DNA from: Sphingomonas natans | GTDB taxonomy: Bacteria; Pseudomonadota; Alphaproteobacteria; Sphingomonadales; Sphingomonadaceae | Reading direction: 5' to 3' | Length of the DNA stretch: 64,000 bases | NCBI RefSeq assembly: GCF_030546695.1 | Contig: NZ_JAUOTP010000012.1 | Span: forward strand, 62,001-126,000 | Position numbers and translations under genes: made by a program | Notes under the pieces: generated by a model | Seen by the model: the letters and a program-made list of their open reading frames with translations, nothing else | What the model was told of the DNA's origin: nothing | Database searches by the model: none | Shown: positions 24,079 to 34,061 of the stretch, in pieces | Layout: each line of letters starts with the position of its first letter | How positions within the stretch are numbered: position 1 is the stretch's first letter

Positions 24079-26643
24079 ATGTTCAAGAATGAAGTTCAGA
24101 GATCTCGGCAAGCAAAAATCCTGCTCGGGGTGTCGCTATTGGCAACGTCGACTGCGCTGAATGCTCAGGCGGCGGAGCAGCAGTCCGCGGCGCCCGAGCA
24201 GCAGACCGCAACGCCGGCAAACGATTCGGATATTGTCGTCACGGCGCTTCGGCGGGCGACCAGCATTCAGCAGACGCCTCTCGCCATTTCGGCGGTCAGC
24301 GCGGATACGCTGGCCAAGCAGAATATCACGGATTCGCAGGCGCTGGGGCGGGTTTCTCCCAGCCTCGTCATCAACGAGAGCGCGAACGGTGGCAGTCGCG
24401 TCATCATCCGCAACCTGTATGCGACCGGCGAGCCGCTGGTCGGCATCTATTATGACGATGTGCCGCTGAGCGGCACAGGCGGCGTCTCCAACGACGCCGG
24501 CGGGACGCAGCCGAGCATCCGCCTGTTCGACGTGGAGCGCGCCGAAGTGCTGCGCGGCCCGCAGGGCACGCTCTACGGCGCGAGCTCGATGGGCGGCAAC
24601 ATCCGCATCATCTTCGCCAAGCCCAAGCTGGATAGCTACGAAGGCGCGATCGACAGCCAGATCACGACCGCGTCCGAAAGCAGCGGCGCGATCGGTCGGC
24701 AGGTCAACGGCATGGTCAACATTCCGGTCATCGACGGCGCCATGGCCATCCGCGCGGTCGGATATTACGATCGCAGCGCCGGCTATATCGACAACAGCAT
24801 CCTCAACCTCAGCCGAGTGAATAGCAACAAAAGCTATGGCGGCCGCCTGACGGCGCGCATCAAGCCGATCGATACCGTGACGATCGATCTGATGGGCGTC
24901 TATCAGGACCGCAAGGGCGCCGGTACGAGCTGGAACTATACTGAATATCAGCTCACGGGAAAGAAGTTCGATCAGTCGCTGTATATCCAGCAGCCGCAGG
25001 AGGACCGGATGAAATTGTTCTCCGGCACGCTGAACTGGGATGTCGGCTTCGCGACTTTGACCGCGGCGGGCTCCTATTCGGACCGTCTGCTGCAATACCG
25101 GTTCGACTATACGCCGTATTTCGCGCGATATCAGACGACGAATAATACGGGCGGCGTCGTTACGCCGTATGCGGGCGCCGGTACCGCGATCCCGGGCTAC
25201 AACGCGTTCCTCAGCGATTGTAACACGGGCTATGTCCGCGGCACGACCTGTAACGGCGCCGGCTATCAGCAGCTGGTCAACGGCTATGGCAACCTTTCGA
25301 CCTATCAGCCGCAGTCGAACAAGACTTCGACCGAGGAAGTCCGCCTGGCCGACGATCGCCATGCTTTCAAGTGGACGGTCGGTTTCTACCACAGCTTCCG
25401 CAAGAACTTCACCGAATCCATCCTGAACCCGACCGATCCGGTTACCGGCCTGCAAGCCTATCCGATCGGCTTTCCCACTGGGAACACCTACACGGTCGGC
25501 GTCAACAACACCGGTCTCGACCGGACGATCGACGACAAATTGGAGCAGAGCGCGGGCTTCGCCGAAGTCACCTGGGACCTTAACAGCAAGCTGAGCGCGA
25601 CCGCCGGCGGCCGGTACTTCAAGTACAAGAAGGACACGACCTCCGCGACGATCATCCCGAGCTACATCGCCGGCAATACCCGCCAGGCGCCCCTGACCAC
25701 GGGCGGCGACGAGAACGGCACGCTGCTGAAGTTCGGCGCCAACTACAAGTTCACGCGCGACGTGATGCTGTATGGCACCGCGGCGCAGGGCTATCGCCCG
25801 GGCGGCGTCAACCAGACGCTCGGCCTGCCCAGCTATGCGGCAATCTATGGCTCGGATTCGGTGTGGAGCTACGAGGCAGGCGTCAAGACGGCCTGGTTCG
25901 ACCGCAAGGTGGTCGTGAACCTCGACGCGTTCCGCATGGACTGGAAGAACATGCAGATCTCGGCCAGCTTTAACAACGCGTTCGGCTTCATCACGAACAG
26001 CTCCAGCGCGGCACGGATCCAGGGCATCGAGCTCGATACGTCCTTTTATCCGATCGAGCGGCTCGTGCTGCACGCGTCGGGCAGCTATATCGATGCCAAG
26101 CTGCAGGGCGACCAGTCCCTTCCCGACGGTATCACGCAATGCCCGATCCCGTTCGTGGCCGGCACGACGGGTTGCGCGACGATCAGCGCGGGCAAGAAGG
26201 GCGATCCGATCCCCTATTCGCCCAAGTGGACGCTGCAGGGTTCGGCCGATTACAGCACTCCGATCGGTGGCGACCTGCAGATCATCTACCATGCCGACGT
26301 CAGCTATCGCGGCAAGTCGCTCACCACCTACAATCTGCCGTTGTACGCGGCTGCCTATCCGAATGGTCCGGGCGGCACCGCGGGTGGCGCGGCTCTCTAC
26401 ACGCTGCCCGGGTTCGCGACGGTCGGCCTGCGGTTCGGCATCGAGAAGGATGGGGGGCGTTGGGCGCTGCATGTCTTCGCCAACAACCTGTTCAACACGG
26501 TCGGCCTGACCAGTCTCACGAACGGCCAAGCCAGCGCCACGTCGCTGGCGTGGCGGTATAACGGCTCGGTCATCAGGGCCAACTACGCGGTCACGACGGC
26601 GCCGCGGATCGTGGGCATCCAGGGCACGGCCAAGTTCCGATAA
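24079..26643 (+). CDS. TonB-dependent outer membrane receptor (island cargo)
   Basis: The 854-residue protein has a signal peptide (KILLGVSLLATSTALNAQA) and a plug domain starting DIVVTALRRATSIQQTPLAISAV. Plug motifs RVIIRNLYATGEPLVGIYYDDVPLSG and VEVLRGPQGTLYGASSMGGNIR-type sequence follow, and the barrel ends RIVGIQGTAKFR. It is followed by hydrolase and peptidase genes on the same strand with 22 nt or less between them. This suggests that it imports the peptide or amide substrate they degrade. The ribosome-binding site is weak. The final residue is Arg rather than the usual Phe, because the terminal KF is followed by R. Confidence 0.92.
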   Translation: MFKNEVQRSRQAKILLGVSLLATSTALNAQAAEQQSAAPEQQTATPANDSDIVVTALRRATSIQQTPLAISAVSADTLAKQNITDSQALGRVSPSLVINESANGGSRVIIRNLYATGEPLVGIYYDDVPLSGTGGVSNDAGGTQPSIRLFDVERAEVLRGPQGTLYGASSMGGNIRIIFAKPKLDSYEGAIDSQITTASESSGAIGRQVNGMVNIPVIDGAMAIRAVGYYDRSAGYIDNSILNLSRVNSNKSYGGRLTARIKPIDTVTIDLMGVYQDRKGAGTSWNYTEYQLTGKKFDQSLYIQQPQEDRMKLFSGTLNWDVGFATLTAAGSYSDRLLQYRFDYTPYFARYQTTNNTGGVVTPYAGAGTAIPGYNAFLSDCNTGYVRGTTCNGAGYQQLVNGYGNLSTYQPQSNKTSTEEVRLADDRHAFKWTVGFYHSFRKNFTESILNPTDPVTGLQAYPIGFPTGNTYTVGVNNTGLDRTIDDKLEQSAGFAEVTWDLNSKLSATAGGRYFKYKKDTTSATIIPSYIAGNTRQAPLTTGGDENGTLLKFGANYKFTRDVMLYGTAAQGYRPGGVNQTLGLPSYAAIYGSDSVWSYEAGVKTAWFDRKVVVNLDAFRMDWKNMQISASFNNAFGFITNSSSAARIQGIELDTSFYPIERLVLHASGSYIDAKLQGDQSLPDGITQCPIPFVAGTTGCATISAGKKGDPIPYSPKWTLQGSADYSTPIGGDLQIIYHADVSYRGKSLTTYNLPLYAAAYPNGPGGTAGGAALYTLPGFATVGLRFGIEKDGGRWALHVFANNLFNTVGLTSLTNGQASATSLAWRYNGSVIRANYAVTTAPRIVGIQGTAKFR

Positions 26644-26665
26644 CCCGCAGAAGGGAATGCAGAGA

Positions 26666-27982
26666 ATGAAGTCGGAAATCACACGCGGCTGTGCTGCCGC
26701 GGCCCTGATGATCGGAAGTGTTCTCGGCGCGGGACAGGCCTGCGCCAAGGATGTCGTGATCCACGCGGGCACTTTGATCGACGGGGCTTCGGCGACGCCG
26801 CGCAAACAGGTCTCGATCCTCATCCACGACGATCGCATCACCGGCGTCCAGAAGGGCTTCGTCACCCCGGCTGGCGCCGACGTGATCGATCTGTCGACCA
26901 AGACGGTGCTGCCCGGCTTCATCGAGACGCACGACCATATCTCGGCAACGGGAAGCCGGCTGCCGATCAACCGCTTCGTGCTCACTGAAGGCGACGCGAC
27001 GATCGCGGCGTCGATCAATGCCCGCAAGGAAATCGAGACCGGCTTCACCACTGTCCGGGACCTCGGCTCCAGCCGGGTCACGGCGCCGGCGATCATCCGT
27101 GCGATCGCGGCCAAGCAGATCGTTGGCCCGCGCTACTGGACGGCGCTTCAGGCGATGGGGCCGACTGGCGGGCATAGCGACCGCCAGAACGGCCTGTCGC
27201 CCGACATCCACGTCGACGGACGCGACACCGCGATCATCGACGGGGCGGACGATGCCCGGCAGAAGGTGCGCGAGCATCGCCGCGATGGCGCCACCGTCAT
27301 CAAGATCATGCCCTCGGGCGGCGTGGGCTCTATCGGGGACGATCCCAATCATTTGACGATGACCGACGCCGAGATGGTGGCGGTCGTGGAGACCGCGCAC
27401 GAACTGGGCCTCAAGGTCGCGGCACATGCGCACGGTAAGCTGGCGATCGATCATGCGGTCCGCGCCGGCGTCGATTCCATCGAGCATGGCACCTATGCTG
27501 ACGCGCAGAGCTATGCGCTGATGAAGCAGCACGGCACCTTTCTCGTGCCCACGTTGCTGGTGGCCGACGCGATCTACCAGCAGGCGGTGAAGGCGCCGGA
27601 AACGCTGCCGCCCACGGTCGCCGATAAGGCGATCGCGATCACCCCGACGATGATCCACAATGCCGCCAGCGCTTATAAAGCCGGCGTCAAGATCGCCTTC
27701 GGGACCGATCAGTCCGCCACGTCGGGGCGCAACAAGGCGGAAGAATTCGCCTTGCTCGTCAAGGCGGGGCTGACGCCGATGGACGCGATCTTCACGGCAA
27801 CGCGCAACGCTGCCGAGTTGATCGGCACGCCGCAGGATATCGGCTCGGTGCAGGCGGGCCGCTATGCCGATATTGTCGCAGTGGACGGCGATCCACTCTC
27901 CGACATCACCCGGCTGCAACATATCGATTTCGTGATGAAGGGCGGAGACGTCCTGAAATCCGGCGGGAGGATGATCCGATGA
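26666..27982 (+). CDS. Secreted metal-dependent amidohydrolase (prolidase-like), copy 1
   Basis: The product is about 438 residues with a signal peptide (GCAAAALMIGSVLGAGQACA). Amidohydrolase-superfamily ligands are visible: HDH in IETHDHIS, the candidate carboxylated Lys in VIKIMPSGGVGSIGDD, His in AAHAHGK and SIEHGTY, and the terminal Asp in FGTDQS. This layout matches the Xaa-Pro dipeptidase/imidazolonepropionase-like group, some of which cleave C-terminal Lys or Arg from dipeptides. The start at 26666 is favoured because AAGGGA lies 9 nt upstream. It overlaps the next gene by ATGA and is its paralogue. Confidence 0.87.
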   Translation: MKSEITRGCAAAALMIGSVLGAGQACAKDVVIHAGTLIDGASATPRKQVSILIHDDRITGVQKGFVTPAGADVIDLSTKTVLPGFIETHDHISATGSRLPINRFVLTEGDATIAASINARKEIETGFTTVRDLGSSRVTAPAIIRAIAAKQIVGPRYWTALQAMGPTGGHSDRQNGLSPDIHVDGRDTAIIDGADDARQKVREHRRDGATVIKIMPSGGVGSIGDDPNHLTMTDAEMVAVVETAHELGLKVAAHAHGKLAIDHAVRAGVDSIEHGTYADAQSYALMKQHGTFLVPTLLVADAIYQQAVKAPETLPPTVADKAIAITPTMIHNAASAYKAGVKIAFGTDQSATSGRNKAEEFALLVKAGLTPMDAIFTATRNAAELIGTPQDIGSVQAGRYADIVAVDGDPLSDITRLQHIDFVMKGGDVLKSGGRMIR

Positions 27983-29292
27983 GCGTGCGCAACATATTGG
28001 CGGCGCTGCTCGCCGCACCCACGCTTCTGATCGCGTCGCCCGCTGCTGCGAAGGATGTGGTGATCCACGCGGGCACGCTGATCGATGGGGTTTCCTCGAC
28101 GCCGAGGCGGCAGGTTTCGATCCTCATCAAGGACGAGCGGATCGTCGGCGTGCAGCCGGGCTTCGTCACGCCGGCCGGTGCGGAGGTGATCGACCTGTCC
28201 TCGAAGACGGTGTTGCCGGGCTTCATCGATTGCCACGATCATATCTCGATGAACCCCGATTGGGGCGTGCTGGCGCGCTTCACGATGAACGAGGCCGATG
28301 CGGTGGTCACCTCGATGCGGAGTGCCCAACGTGACATCGATCAGGGCTTCACCGCGGTTCGCGATCTCGGCTCGGGCGCGATCGAGGCGCCGGCGATGAA
28401 GCGCGCCATCACTGCCCACCAGATAGTCGGGCCGCGCATCTGGACGGCGATGCAGCCGCTGGCGCCCACGGGCGGCCACTCCGATGCGCAGAACGGCTTC
28501 CAGCCCGACGTCCACTTCGACGGCCGCGAGCTTTCGATCGTGGACGGCGTGGAGGATGCCCGGCGCAAGGTGCGGCAGCACCGGCGCGACGGCGCGACGC
28601 TCATCAAGATCATGCCGTCCGGCGGTGTCGGCTCGATCGGCGACGATCCCAACCACATGACGATGACCGACGAGGAGATGCGGGCCATCGTCGAGACCGC
28701 GCACGAGCTTGGCATGAAGGTGGCGGCGCATATCCACGGCAACAAAGCGATCAATCATGCGGTGGCCGCAGGCGTCGATTCGGTCGAGCACGGCACCTAT
28801 GCCGACGCCACCAGCTACAAGCTGATGAAGGACCACGGCACTGTCCTGGTGCCCACATTGCTGGTCGCGGACTGGATCTACCAGATGGCGGTCAAGTCGC
28901 CCGAGAAACTGCCGCCGACCGTCCCGGAAAAGGCGATCGCGGTGACGCCCACGATGATCGGCAATACCGGCCGCGCCTACAAAGCGGGCGTCAAGATCGC
29001 GCTCGGCACCGACCTCACCGGTCTTGGTGATCGCAACAAGGCGGAGGAGTTCGCCTTGCTGGTCAAGGCAGGGCTGACGCCGATGGATGCGATCTTCGCC
29101 GGTACGCGCAACGCGGCCGAGCTGATCGGCGCGCCGCAGGACATCGGGTCGGTCCAGGCCGGCCGCTATGCCGATATCGTCGCGGTGGATGGCGACCCGC
29201 TGGCGGACATCACGACCCTGCAGCATGTCGGTTTCGTGATGAAGGGCGGCGACGTCCTGAAGCGCGATGGCGCGATGCAGCCGCTGGATTGA
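27979..29292 (+). CDS. Secreted metal-dependent amidohydrolase (prolidase-like), copy 2
   Basis: The 437-residue protein is clearly homologous to the preceding gene along its whole length. It shares KDVVIHAGTLIDG, KTVLPGFI, IKIMPSGGVGSIGDDPNH, KAEEFALLVKAGLTPMDAIF and the end VMKGGDVLK. Metal motifs: DCHDHIS, LIKIMPSGG, AAHIHGNK, SVEHGTY and LGTDLTG. The signal peptide is LLAAPTLLIASPAAA. The start codon overlaps the previous stop (ATGA). The pair most likely arose by tandem duplication and may have split substrate range, because the loops after the HDH motif differ. Confidence 0.87.
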   Translation: MSVRNILAALLAAPTLLIASPAAAKDVVIHAGTLIDGVSSTPRRQVSILIKDERIVGVQPGFVTPAGAEVIDLSSKTVLPGFIDCHDHISMNPDWGVLARFTMNEADAVVTSMRSAQRDIDQGFTAVRDLGSGAIEAPAMKRAITAHQIVGPRIWTAMQPLAPTGGHSDAQNGFQPDVHFDGRELSIVDGVEDARRKVRQHRRDGATLIKIMPSGGVGSIGDDPNHMTMTDEEMRAIVETAHELGMKVAAHIHGNKAINHAVAAGVDSVEHGTYADATSYKLMKDHGTVLVPTLLVADWIYQMAVKSPEKLPPTVPEKAIAVTPTMIGNTGRAYKAGVKIALGTDLTGLGDRNKAEEFALLVKAGLTPMDAIFAGTRNAAELIGAPQDIGSVQAGRYADIVAVDGDPLADITTLQHVGFVMKGGDVLKRDGAMQPLD

Positions 29293-29305
29293 AGGGACGC
29301 ACGCC

Positions 29306-30886
29306 ATGAGAAAGTTGATCCAGTCCGTGCTGCCTGTAGCGGCAGCCGGCTGCGTACTGGCGGCGACGTCGTCCGTGGCGGCGCCGGTGGGCCAGCGCCC
29401 CGCCATCACCATCCCGCCGGGTGCGGCGTTCAGCATGGCGAGCATCCCAACGTTCAAGGGCGAATATAAGGACGTCTACGCCTATATCGACGCGCATAAG
29501 GACAGCGATCTCGCCAACCTTCAGCGCTGGGTGCGCCAGCCCTCGATCAGCGCGCAGAATATCGGCGTGAAGGAAATGGCGGCGCTCGCCGCGGCGGACC
29601 TGAAGAAGATCGGCTTCAAGGAGGCCGAGGTCGTGCCGACGGGCGGCCATCCTGGCGTTTGGGGCTATTACGACGCCGGCGCGAAGACGACGCTCGCCGT
29701 TTATATGATGCTCGACGTCCAGCCGGTCGAGGAAGCGGACTGGCAGGTCAAGCCGTTCGACGGCGCACTGGTCGATCATCCGCTCGGCCGCGTGCTGATG
29801 GCGCGCGGTGCCACCAACACCAAGGGGCCGGAACGCGCCTTCCTAAACGCGATCGAGGCGATCATCGCGACGCGCGGCAAGCTGCCCGTCAATCTGATGA
29901 TCCTGGCCGAAAGCGAGGAGGAGCTGGGCTCGCCGCATTATCCTGAGCTGATCGCCAAATTTGCAAGCCGGCTGAAGACGGCAGCCGGGGCGATCTATCC
30001 GGGCGGTGGCCAGGCGCCGGAAGACGGTGCGGTGTCGGTGCAACTGGGCGTGAAGGGCCTGCTGTACGTCGAGCTCGAGGCCCGGGGGAATCCGCGGACC
30101 GGCGGGCCCCAGAAAGCGGAGATCCATTCGAGCTGGAAGGCGACCACCGACGCGCCCGCCTGGCGGCTGACGCAAGCGCTCGCCTCGCTGACCACGCCGG
30201 ACGGCAACACCATCCTGATCCCGGGATATTACGACAAGATCCGCCAGCCGAATGCCGAGGAGCAGCGCCTGTTCAACGGCACGCTGGACGGCTGGGTCAA
30301 GCGCGAGGCCGCAACGCGCAAGGCCTTCGCCGTCGATCACTGGTACGACAATATGGACGCGCGCACCTCCCTCACGCGCTATCTGTTCGACACCACGATC
30401 AACATCGATGGGCTGGCGAGCGGCTATGGCGGACCGGGGACGAAGACGATCCTGCCGAACCGTGCGCTCGCCAAGCTCGACAGTCGGCTGGTGCCCGGCC
30501 AGACGCCCGAGGAGTCGCTGCGACTGCTGAAAGCGCATCTTGTGAACAAGGGGTTCGGCGATATCGAGGTTCGGCAGCTTGCCGGCTATCCGCCGTCGCA
30601 AACCTCGGTGGAAGCACCGGTCGTCAAGGCCCTGCTGTCGACGTACAAGAAATACGGCCTGCCGGTGGATGTGTCGCCCCGTTCGGGCGGCAGCCAACCC
30701 AACTACGTCTTCACCGACACGCTCGGCGTGGCGGAAGTGGGACTGGCGGCGGGGCATGGTGCCGATGCGCACGCACCCAACGAATATTGGCTGATCGATC
30801 CGAAGCCCGGATCGAAGCTGTTCGGCATGTCCGCGGTCGAGAAATTCTATGTCGATGCGCTCTACGCCATGGCGGCGGCGAAGTAA
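29306..30886 (+). CDS. M20-family peptidase homologue with altered metal site
   Basis: The 526-residue protein carries a signal peptide (LIQSVLPVAAAGCVLAATSSVAA) and the M20/M28 fold: a catalytic-domain start around LQRWVRQPSIS, AESEEELGSPHY with the Glu pair, and GADAHAPNEYW with a late His. Two expected metal ligands differ. The usual GHxD is MMLD (about 134-137), so the His is Met. The usual GATDDKG is GATNTKG (about 168-174), so the bridging Asp is Asn. The expected Asp after the Glu pair is also not obvious. It may be non-canonical in catalysis or inactive. It follows the amidohydrolases at 13 nt. Confidence 0.83.
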   Translation: MRKLIQSVLPVAAAGCVLAATSSVAAPVGQRPAITIPPGAAFSMASIPTFKGEYKDVYAYIDAHKDSDLANLQRWVRQPSISAQNIGVKEMAALAAADLKKIGFKEAEVVPTGGHPGVWGYYDAGAKTTLAVYMMLDVQPVEEADWQVKPFDGALVDHPLGRVLMARGATNTKGPERAFLNAIEAIIATRGKLPVNLMILAESEEELGSPHYPELIAKFASRLKTAAGAIYPGGGQAPEDGAVSVQLGVKGLLYVELEARGNPRTGGPQKAEIHSSWKATTDAPAWRLTQALASLTTPDGNTILIPGYYDKIRQPNAEEQRLFNGTLDGWVKREAATRKAFAVDHWYDNMDARTSLTRYLFDTTINIDGLASGYGGPGTKTILPNRALAKLDSRLVPGQTPEESLRLLKAHLVNKGFGDIEVRQLAGYPPSQTSVEAPVVKALLSTYKKYGLPVDVSPRSGGSQPNYVFTDTLGVAEVGLAAGHGADAHAPNEYWLIDPKPGSKLFGMSAVEKFYVDALYAMAAAK

Positions 30887-30911
30887 GCACACGGTCTTTC
30901 AGGGGAAAATC

Positions 30912-33872
30912 ATGAACGTTCGTATGTCTGTCCAGGCCGCGGCACTTGCCGCGACCATCCTCTCCACGCTGCCTGGACTGGCCCAGGCCCCGCTGCCGGC
31001 CACGCTCGCGCCTCCGGGGGCGTCGGTCCCCTCGGGTACGGCGGCGCTGACCCAGCCGCAGGATGCGGAATACGGCCGGCTGATCAAGCAGCACCTGGTC
31101 GACAAGCGCTTCACCACCGAACTAGTCGATCACATGCCGGCATCGGATACGGTGCCCTCTCCGCTCAAGTTCTTCGGCCGCATCCCCGGCACGCCGGGGG
31201 AGCTGACCTACGCCGCCGACATCCATCGTTACTACAAGGAGCTCGCGCGCACCTCCAAACGCGTCAAGTTCATGTCGCTCGGCACGACCGAGGAGGGGCG
31301 TGAGCAGGTCGTGATCGCGATCGCCGACGAAACGACGCTGGCGAAGCTCGACGATTACAAGGCGCAGCTCGCCGCGCTCGGCGATCCGCGCCGCACCGAT
31401 GCCGCCAAAGCCGCCGAGATCATCAAGACCGCCAAGCCGATCTATTGGGTGACGAGCGGCATCCACTCGCCTGAAACCGGCGGGCCGGAAATGCTGATCG
31501 AGCTAGCTTACCGCCTCGCGGTGGAAGAGACGCCGTTCATCCAGAACATCCGCAACAACATGATCACTTTGATCACGCCGGTCGTCGAAGTCGACGGGCG
31601 CGAGAAGATGGTCGACACTTATTATTACGGCAAGAAGACCGGCAAACCCAAGCCGCCGCTGGTCTATTGGGGCAAATATGTCGCCCACGACAACAATCGC
31701 GACGGCATGGGTCAGTTCCTGAAGCTCACGCAGAACATCACGAAGGGCATGCTCGAATGGCATCCGACAGTGCTGCACGATCTGCACGAGGCGCAGTCCT
31801 ATCTCTACACCTCGACCGGCACCGGCCCGTATAACGACAAGCTCGATCCCATTCAGACGAACGAATGGTGGCTGCTCGCCGAAACCGAAGTCATGGAGAT
31901 GACCAAGCGCGGCGTGCCGGGCGTGTTCACCTATGGTTTCTACGACGGCTGGGTGCCCAACTATCTGTTCTGGATCGCGAATACGCACAACAGCTTCGGC
32001 CGCTTCTACGAAGTGCAGAGCTACGGGCCCGACATCCAGAAGGACCTCAAGCTCGCGCCGACGGTCACCAGCCGCGAATGGTATCGGCCCAATCCGCCGC
32101 TGCCCTCGATCGACTGGGGGCCGCGCAACAACACCAATATCCAGGAATCGGCCTTGCTCTTCGCGATGGGCAAGGTCGCGACCGACCGTGAGACCTACCT
32201 GGAGAATTACTGGGCCAAGTCCCGCAACGCGATCGAAGTCGGCCGCACCGGGCCGATCAACGCGTACGTCATTCCCGCGCACCAGCATGCGCCGGATAAC
32301 GTCGTCGACATGATCAACATGCTGCGCCAGCAGGGCGCGGAGGTCTCGACCGCGACGCAGGGCTTCACCGCCGGCGGCGTCCAGGTCGCGGCGGGCGATT
32401 ACGTCATCCGGGCCGACCAGCCCTATCGCACGATGCTGGACATGTATTTCAGCGTGCAGAACTATCCCGCCGCCAACCCGCGTCCTTATGACGATACGGG
32501 CTGGACGATGCAGCTGATGCAGAACGTCACGCTCAAGACGATCAAGGATCCCGCCGTCTTCCAGCAGGCGCTGACGCCGCTTACCGCGGATGCGCGCAAG
32601 CCCGGGGGGATCAGCGGCAGCGGCTCGACGATCGTGTTCAACCACAATGGCGACAATGCGCTGGTCGGGCTGCGCTTCCGTCTGAAGGGCACGCGGATCC
32701 TGGCGGCCGAGGCAGCCTTCGACGCGGACGGGCGCCATTATGCCGCGGGTAGCTTCATCCTGCCGAATGCGGATCGGGCAACGGTCGCGCGCGTCGCCGC
32801 GACGCTGGGCGTCAACGGCGAGGCGGTGAGCGCCGCCCCGCAGGTCGCCACGCACGCGCTGAGCGTGCCGCGGATCGGCTATATTCACAGCTGGCTGCGT
32901 ACGCAGGACGAGGGCTGGTGGCGGGCCGCGCTCGATACCTATGGGATACCGTACGACTATTTCGCCGACATCAAGCTCAAGACGGCGGGCAAGCTGCGCG
33001 GCAAATATGATGTCCTGATCTACCCGACCGTTGCCAATAGCGGGCGCGAGCAGTTCGTGGGCGTCGAGAAGAACGGCAAGGATCCGATCCCCTATAAGAA
33101 GACCGCGATGACGCCCAATCTGGGCGCGATCGACTCCGCGGACGACATTCGTGGCGGCGTCGGCGGGGCGGGACTGGAGGCGCTGCGCACCTTCGTCCAG
33201 GAAGGCGGCACGCTGATCGCAGACGGCTCGACCGTCGAGATGCTGTCCGGCTACGGCTACACGCAGGGCGTCAATGTGGTCCAGCCGAGCGAGCTGTACA
33301 GCAAGGGCTCGATCATGCGGGGCATGATTACCGACCAGACGAGCCCGATCGTCTACGGCTACGAAGGCAAGCAGCTGCCGATCTACTTCTCGCAGTCGCC
33401 GGTGCTGAACGTCAGCCGTGGCGGGAACACGATGGGCTATTTCGATCCCAACGGACCAGGCGTGAAGCTGGCGCAGAATTACACTCCGAATGCGGTGCCG
33501 GTGCCTCTCTCACCTTGGGATCCGGCGGCACCGGTGGCGAAGGGCGGTCCGGCGGGCACCACCGATCCCAGCCCGTTCGGATCCGCCCCGCCGGCATCGC
33601 GCTCCAGTGGGGCCGAGCCGACGCAATTCCCGCGCGTGGTGATGAACTTTCCGGCGAAATCGAGCGACATCCTCCTGAGCGGCATGCTGAGCGGCGGTGA
33701 CGTGCTCGCCAGCAAGCCGCTCATCCTCGATGTGCCGGACGGACGCGGGCACATGGTCCTGTTCACGCTCCGGCCGTTCTGGCGTTGGCAGACGCAGGGC
33801 AGCTACATGCTGGGCTTCAACACGATCCTGAACTGGGATCACCTCGATGCAGGCAAGGCAGCGTCCAAATAG
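30912..33872 (+). CDS. Large secreted M14-family zinc carboxypeptidase
   Basis: The 986-residue protein has a signal peptide (VQAAALAATILSTLPGLAQA) and an M14 domain with zinc motif HSPE (H185, E188 in TSGIHSPETGGPEM), substrate-binding R/N region (AHDNNRDG) and a His in LHDLHEAQS. A long C-terminal region (about 500-986) probably forms accessory domains, with a glutamine-amidotransferase-like stretch (KYDVLIYPTVANSG...ALRTFVQEGGTLIADG). AGGGGAAA precedes the ATG. It is the last of the co-directional cargo run and likely trims peptides in the periplasm. Confidence 0.87.
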   Translation: MNVRMSVQAAALAATILSTLPGLAQAPLPATLAPPGASVPSGTAALTQPQDAEYGRLIKQHLVDKRFTTELVDHMPASDTVPSPLKFFGRIPGTPGELTYAADIHRYYKELARTSKRVKFMSLGTTEEGREQVVIAIADETTLAKLDDYKAQLAALGDPRRTDAAKAAEIIKTAKPIYWVTSGIHSPETGGPEMLIELAYRLAVEETPFIQNIRNNMITLITPVVEVDGREKMVDTYYYGKKTGKPKPPLVYWGKYVAHDNNRDGMGQFLKLTQNITKGMLEWHPTVLHDLHEAQSYLYTSTGTGPYNDKLDPIQTNEWWLLAETEVMEMTKRGVPGVFTYGFYDGWVPNYLFWIANTHNSFGRFYEVQSYGPDIQKDLKLAPTVTSREWYRPNPPLPSIDWGPRNNTNIQESALLFAMGKVATDRETYLENYWAKSRNAIEVGRTGPINAYVIPAHQHAPDNVVDMINMLRQQGAEVSTATQGFTAGGVQVAAGDYVIRADQPYRTMLDMYFSVQNYPAANPRPYDDTGWTMQLMQNVTLKTIKDPAVFQQALTPLTADARKPGGISGSGSTIVFNHNGDNALVGLRFRLKGTRILAAEAAFDADGRHYAAGSFILPNADRATVARVAATLGVNGEAVSAAPQVATHALSVPRIGYIHSWLRTQDEGWWRAALDTYGIPYDYFADIKLKTAGKLRGKYDVLIYPTVANSGREQFVGVEKNGKDPIPYKKTAMTPNLGAIDSADDIRGGVGGAGLEALRTFVQEGGTLIADGSTVEMLSGYGYTQGVNVVQPSELYSKGSIMRGMITDQTSPIVYGYEGKQLPIYFSQSPVLNVSRGGNTMGYFDPNGPGVKLAQNYTPNAVPVPLSPWDPAAPVAKGGPAGTTDPSPFGSAPPASRSSGAEPTQFPRVVMNFPAKSSDILLSGMLSGGDVLASKPLILDVPDGRGHMVLFTLRPFWRWQTQGSYMLGFNTILNWDHLDAGKAASK

Positions 33873-34061
33873 GCCGGCGCGGCGAGCGGCCTGAACCTTT
33901 GCGCGGAAGGCTGGTCGGGATCGATCAGTCTTCTGCGAGATCGGCACGGAAAGGCGCTCACGGGCCGGGCTCGCTAGATATTTAGCCAGCGCCGCCGACG
34001 CGCGCGCGATGCTCGCGCGTCGTGAAAGAGCCGCCCGTCGATCCGAAGGAAGGTGCACAGC

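Noticed and set aside
24136-27114. A 992-codon open frame on the - strand opposite the island TonB receptor and first amidohydrolase
   Set aside because: High-GC third-position bias opens long antisense frames. The translation is Arg/Ala/Asp-rich without motifs, while the + strand genes are well supported.
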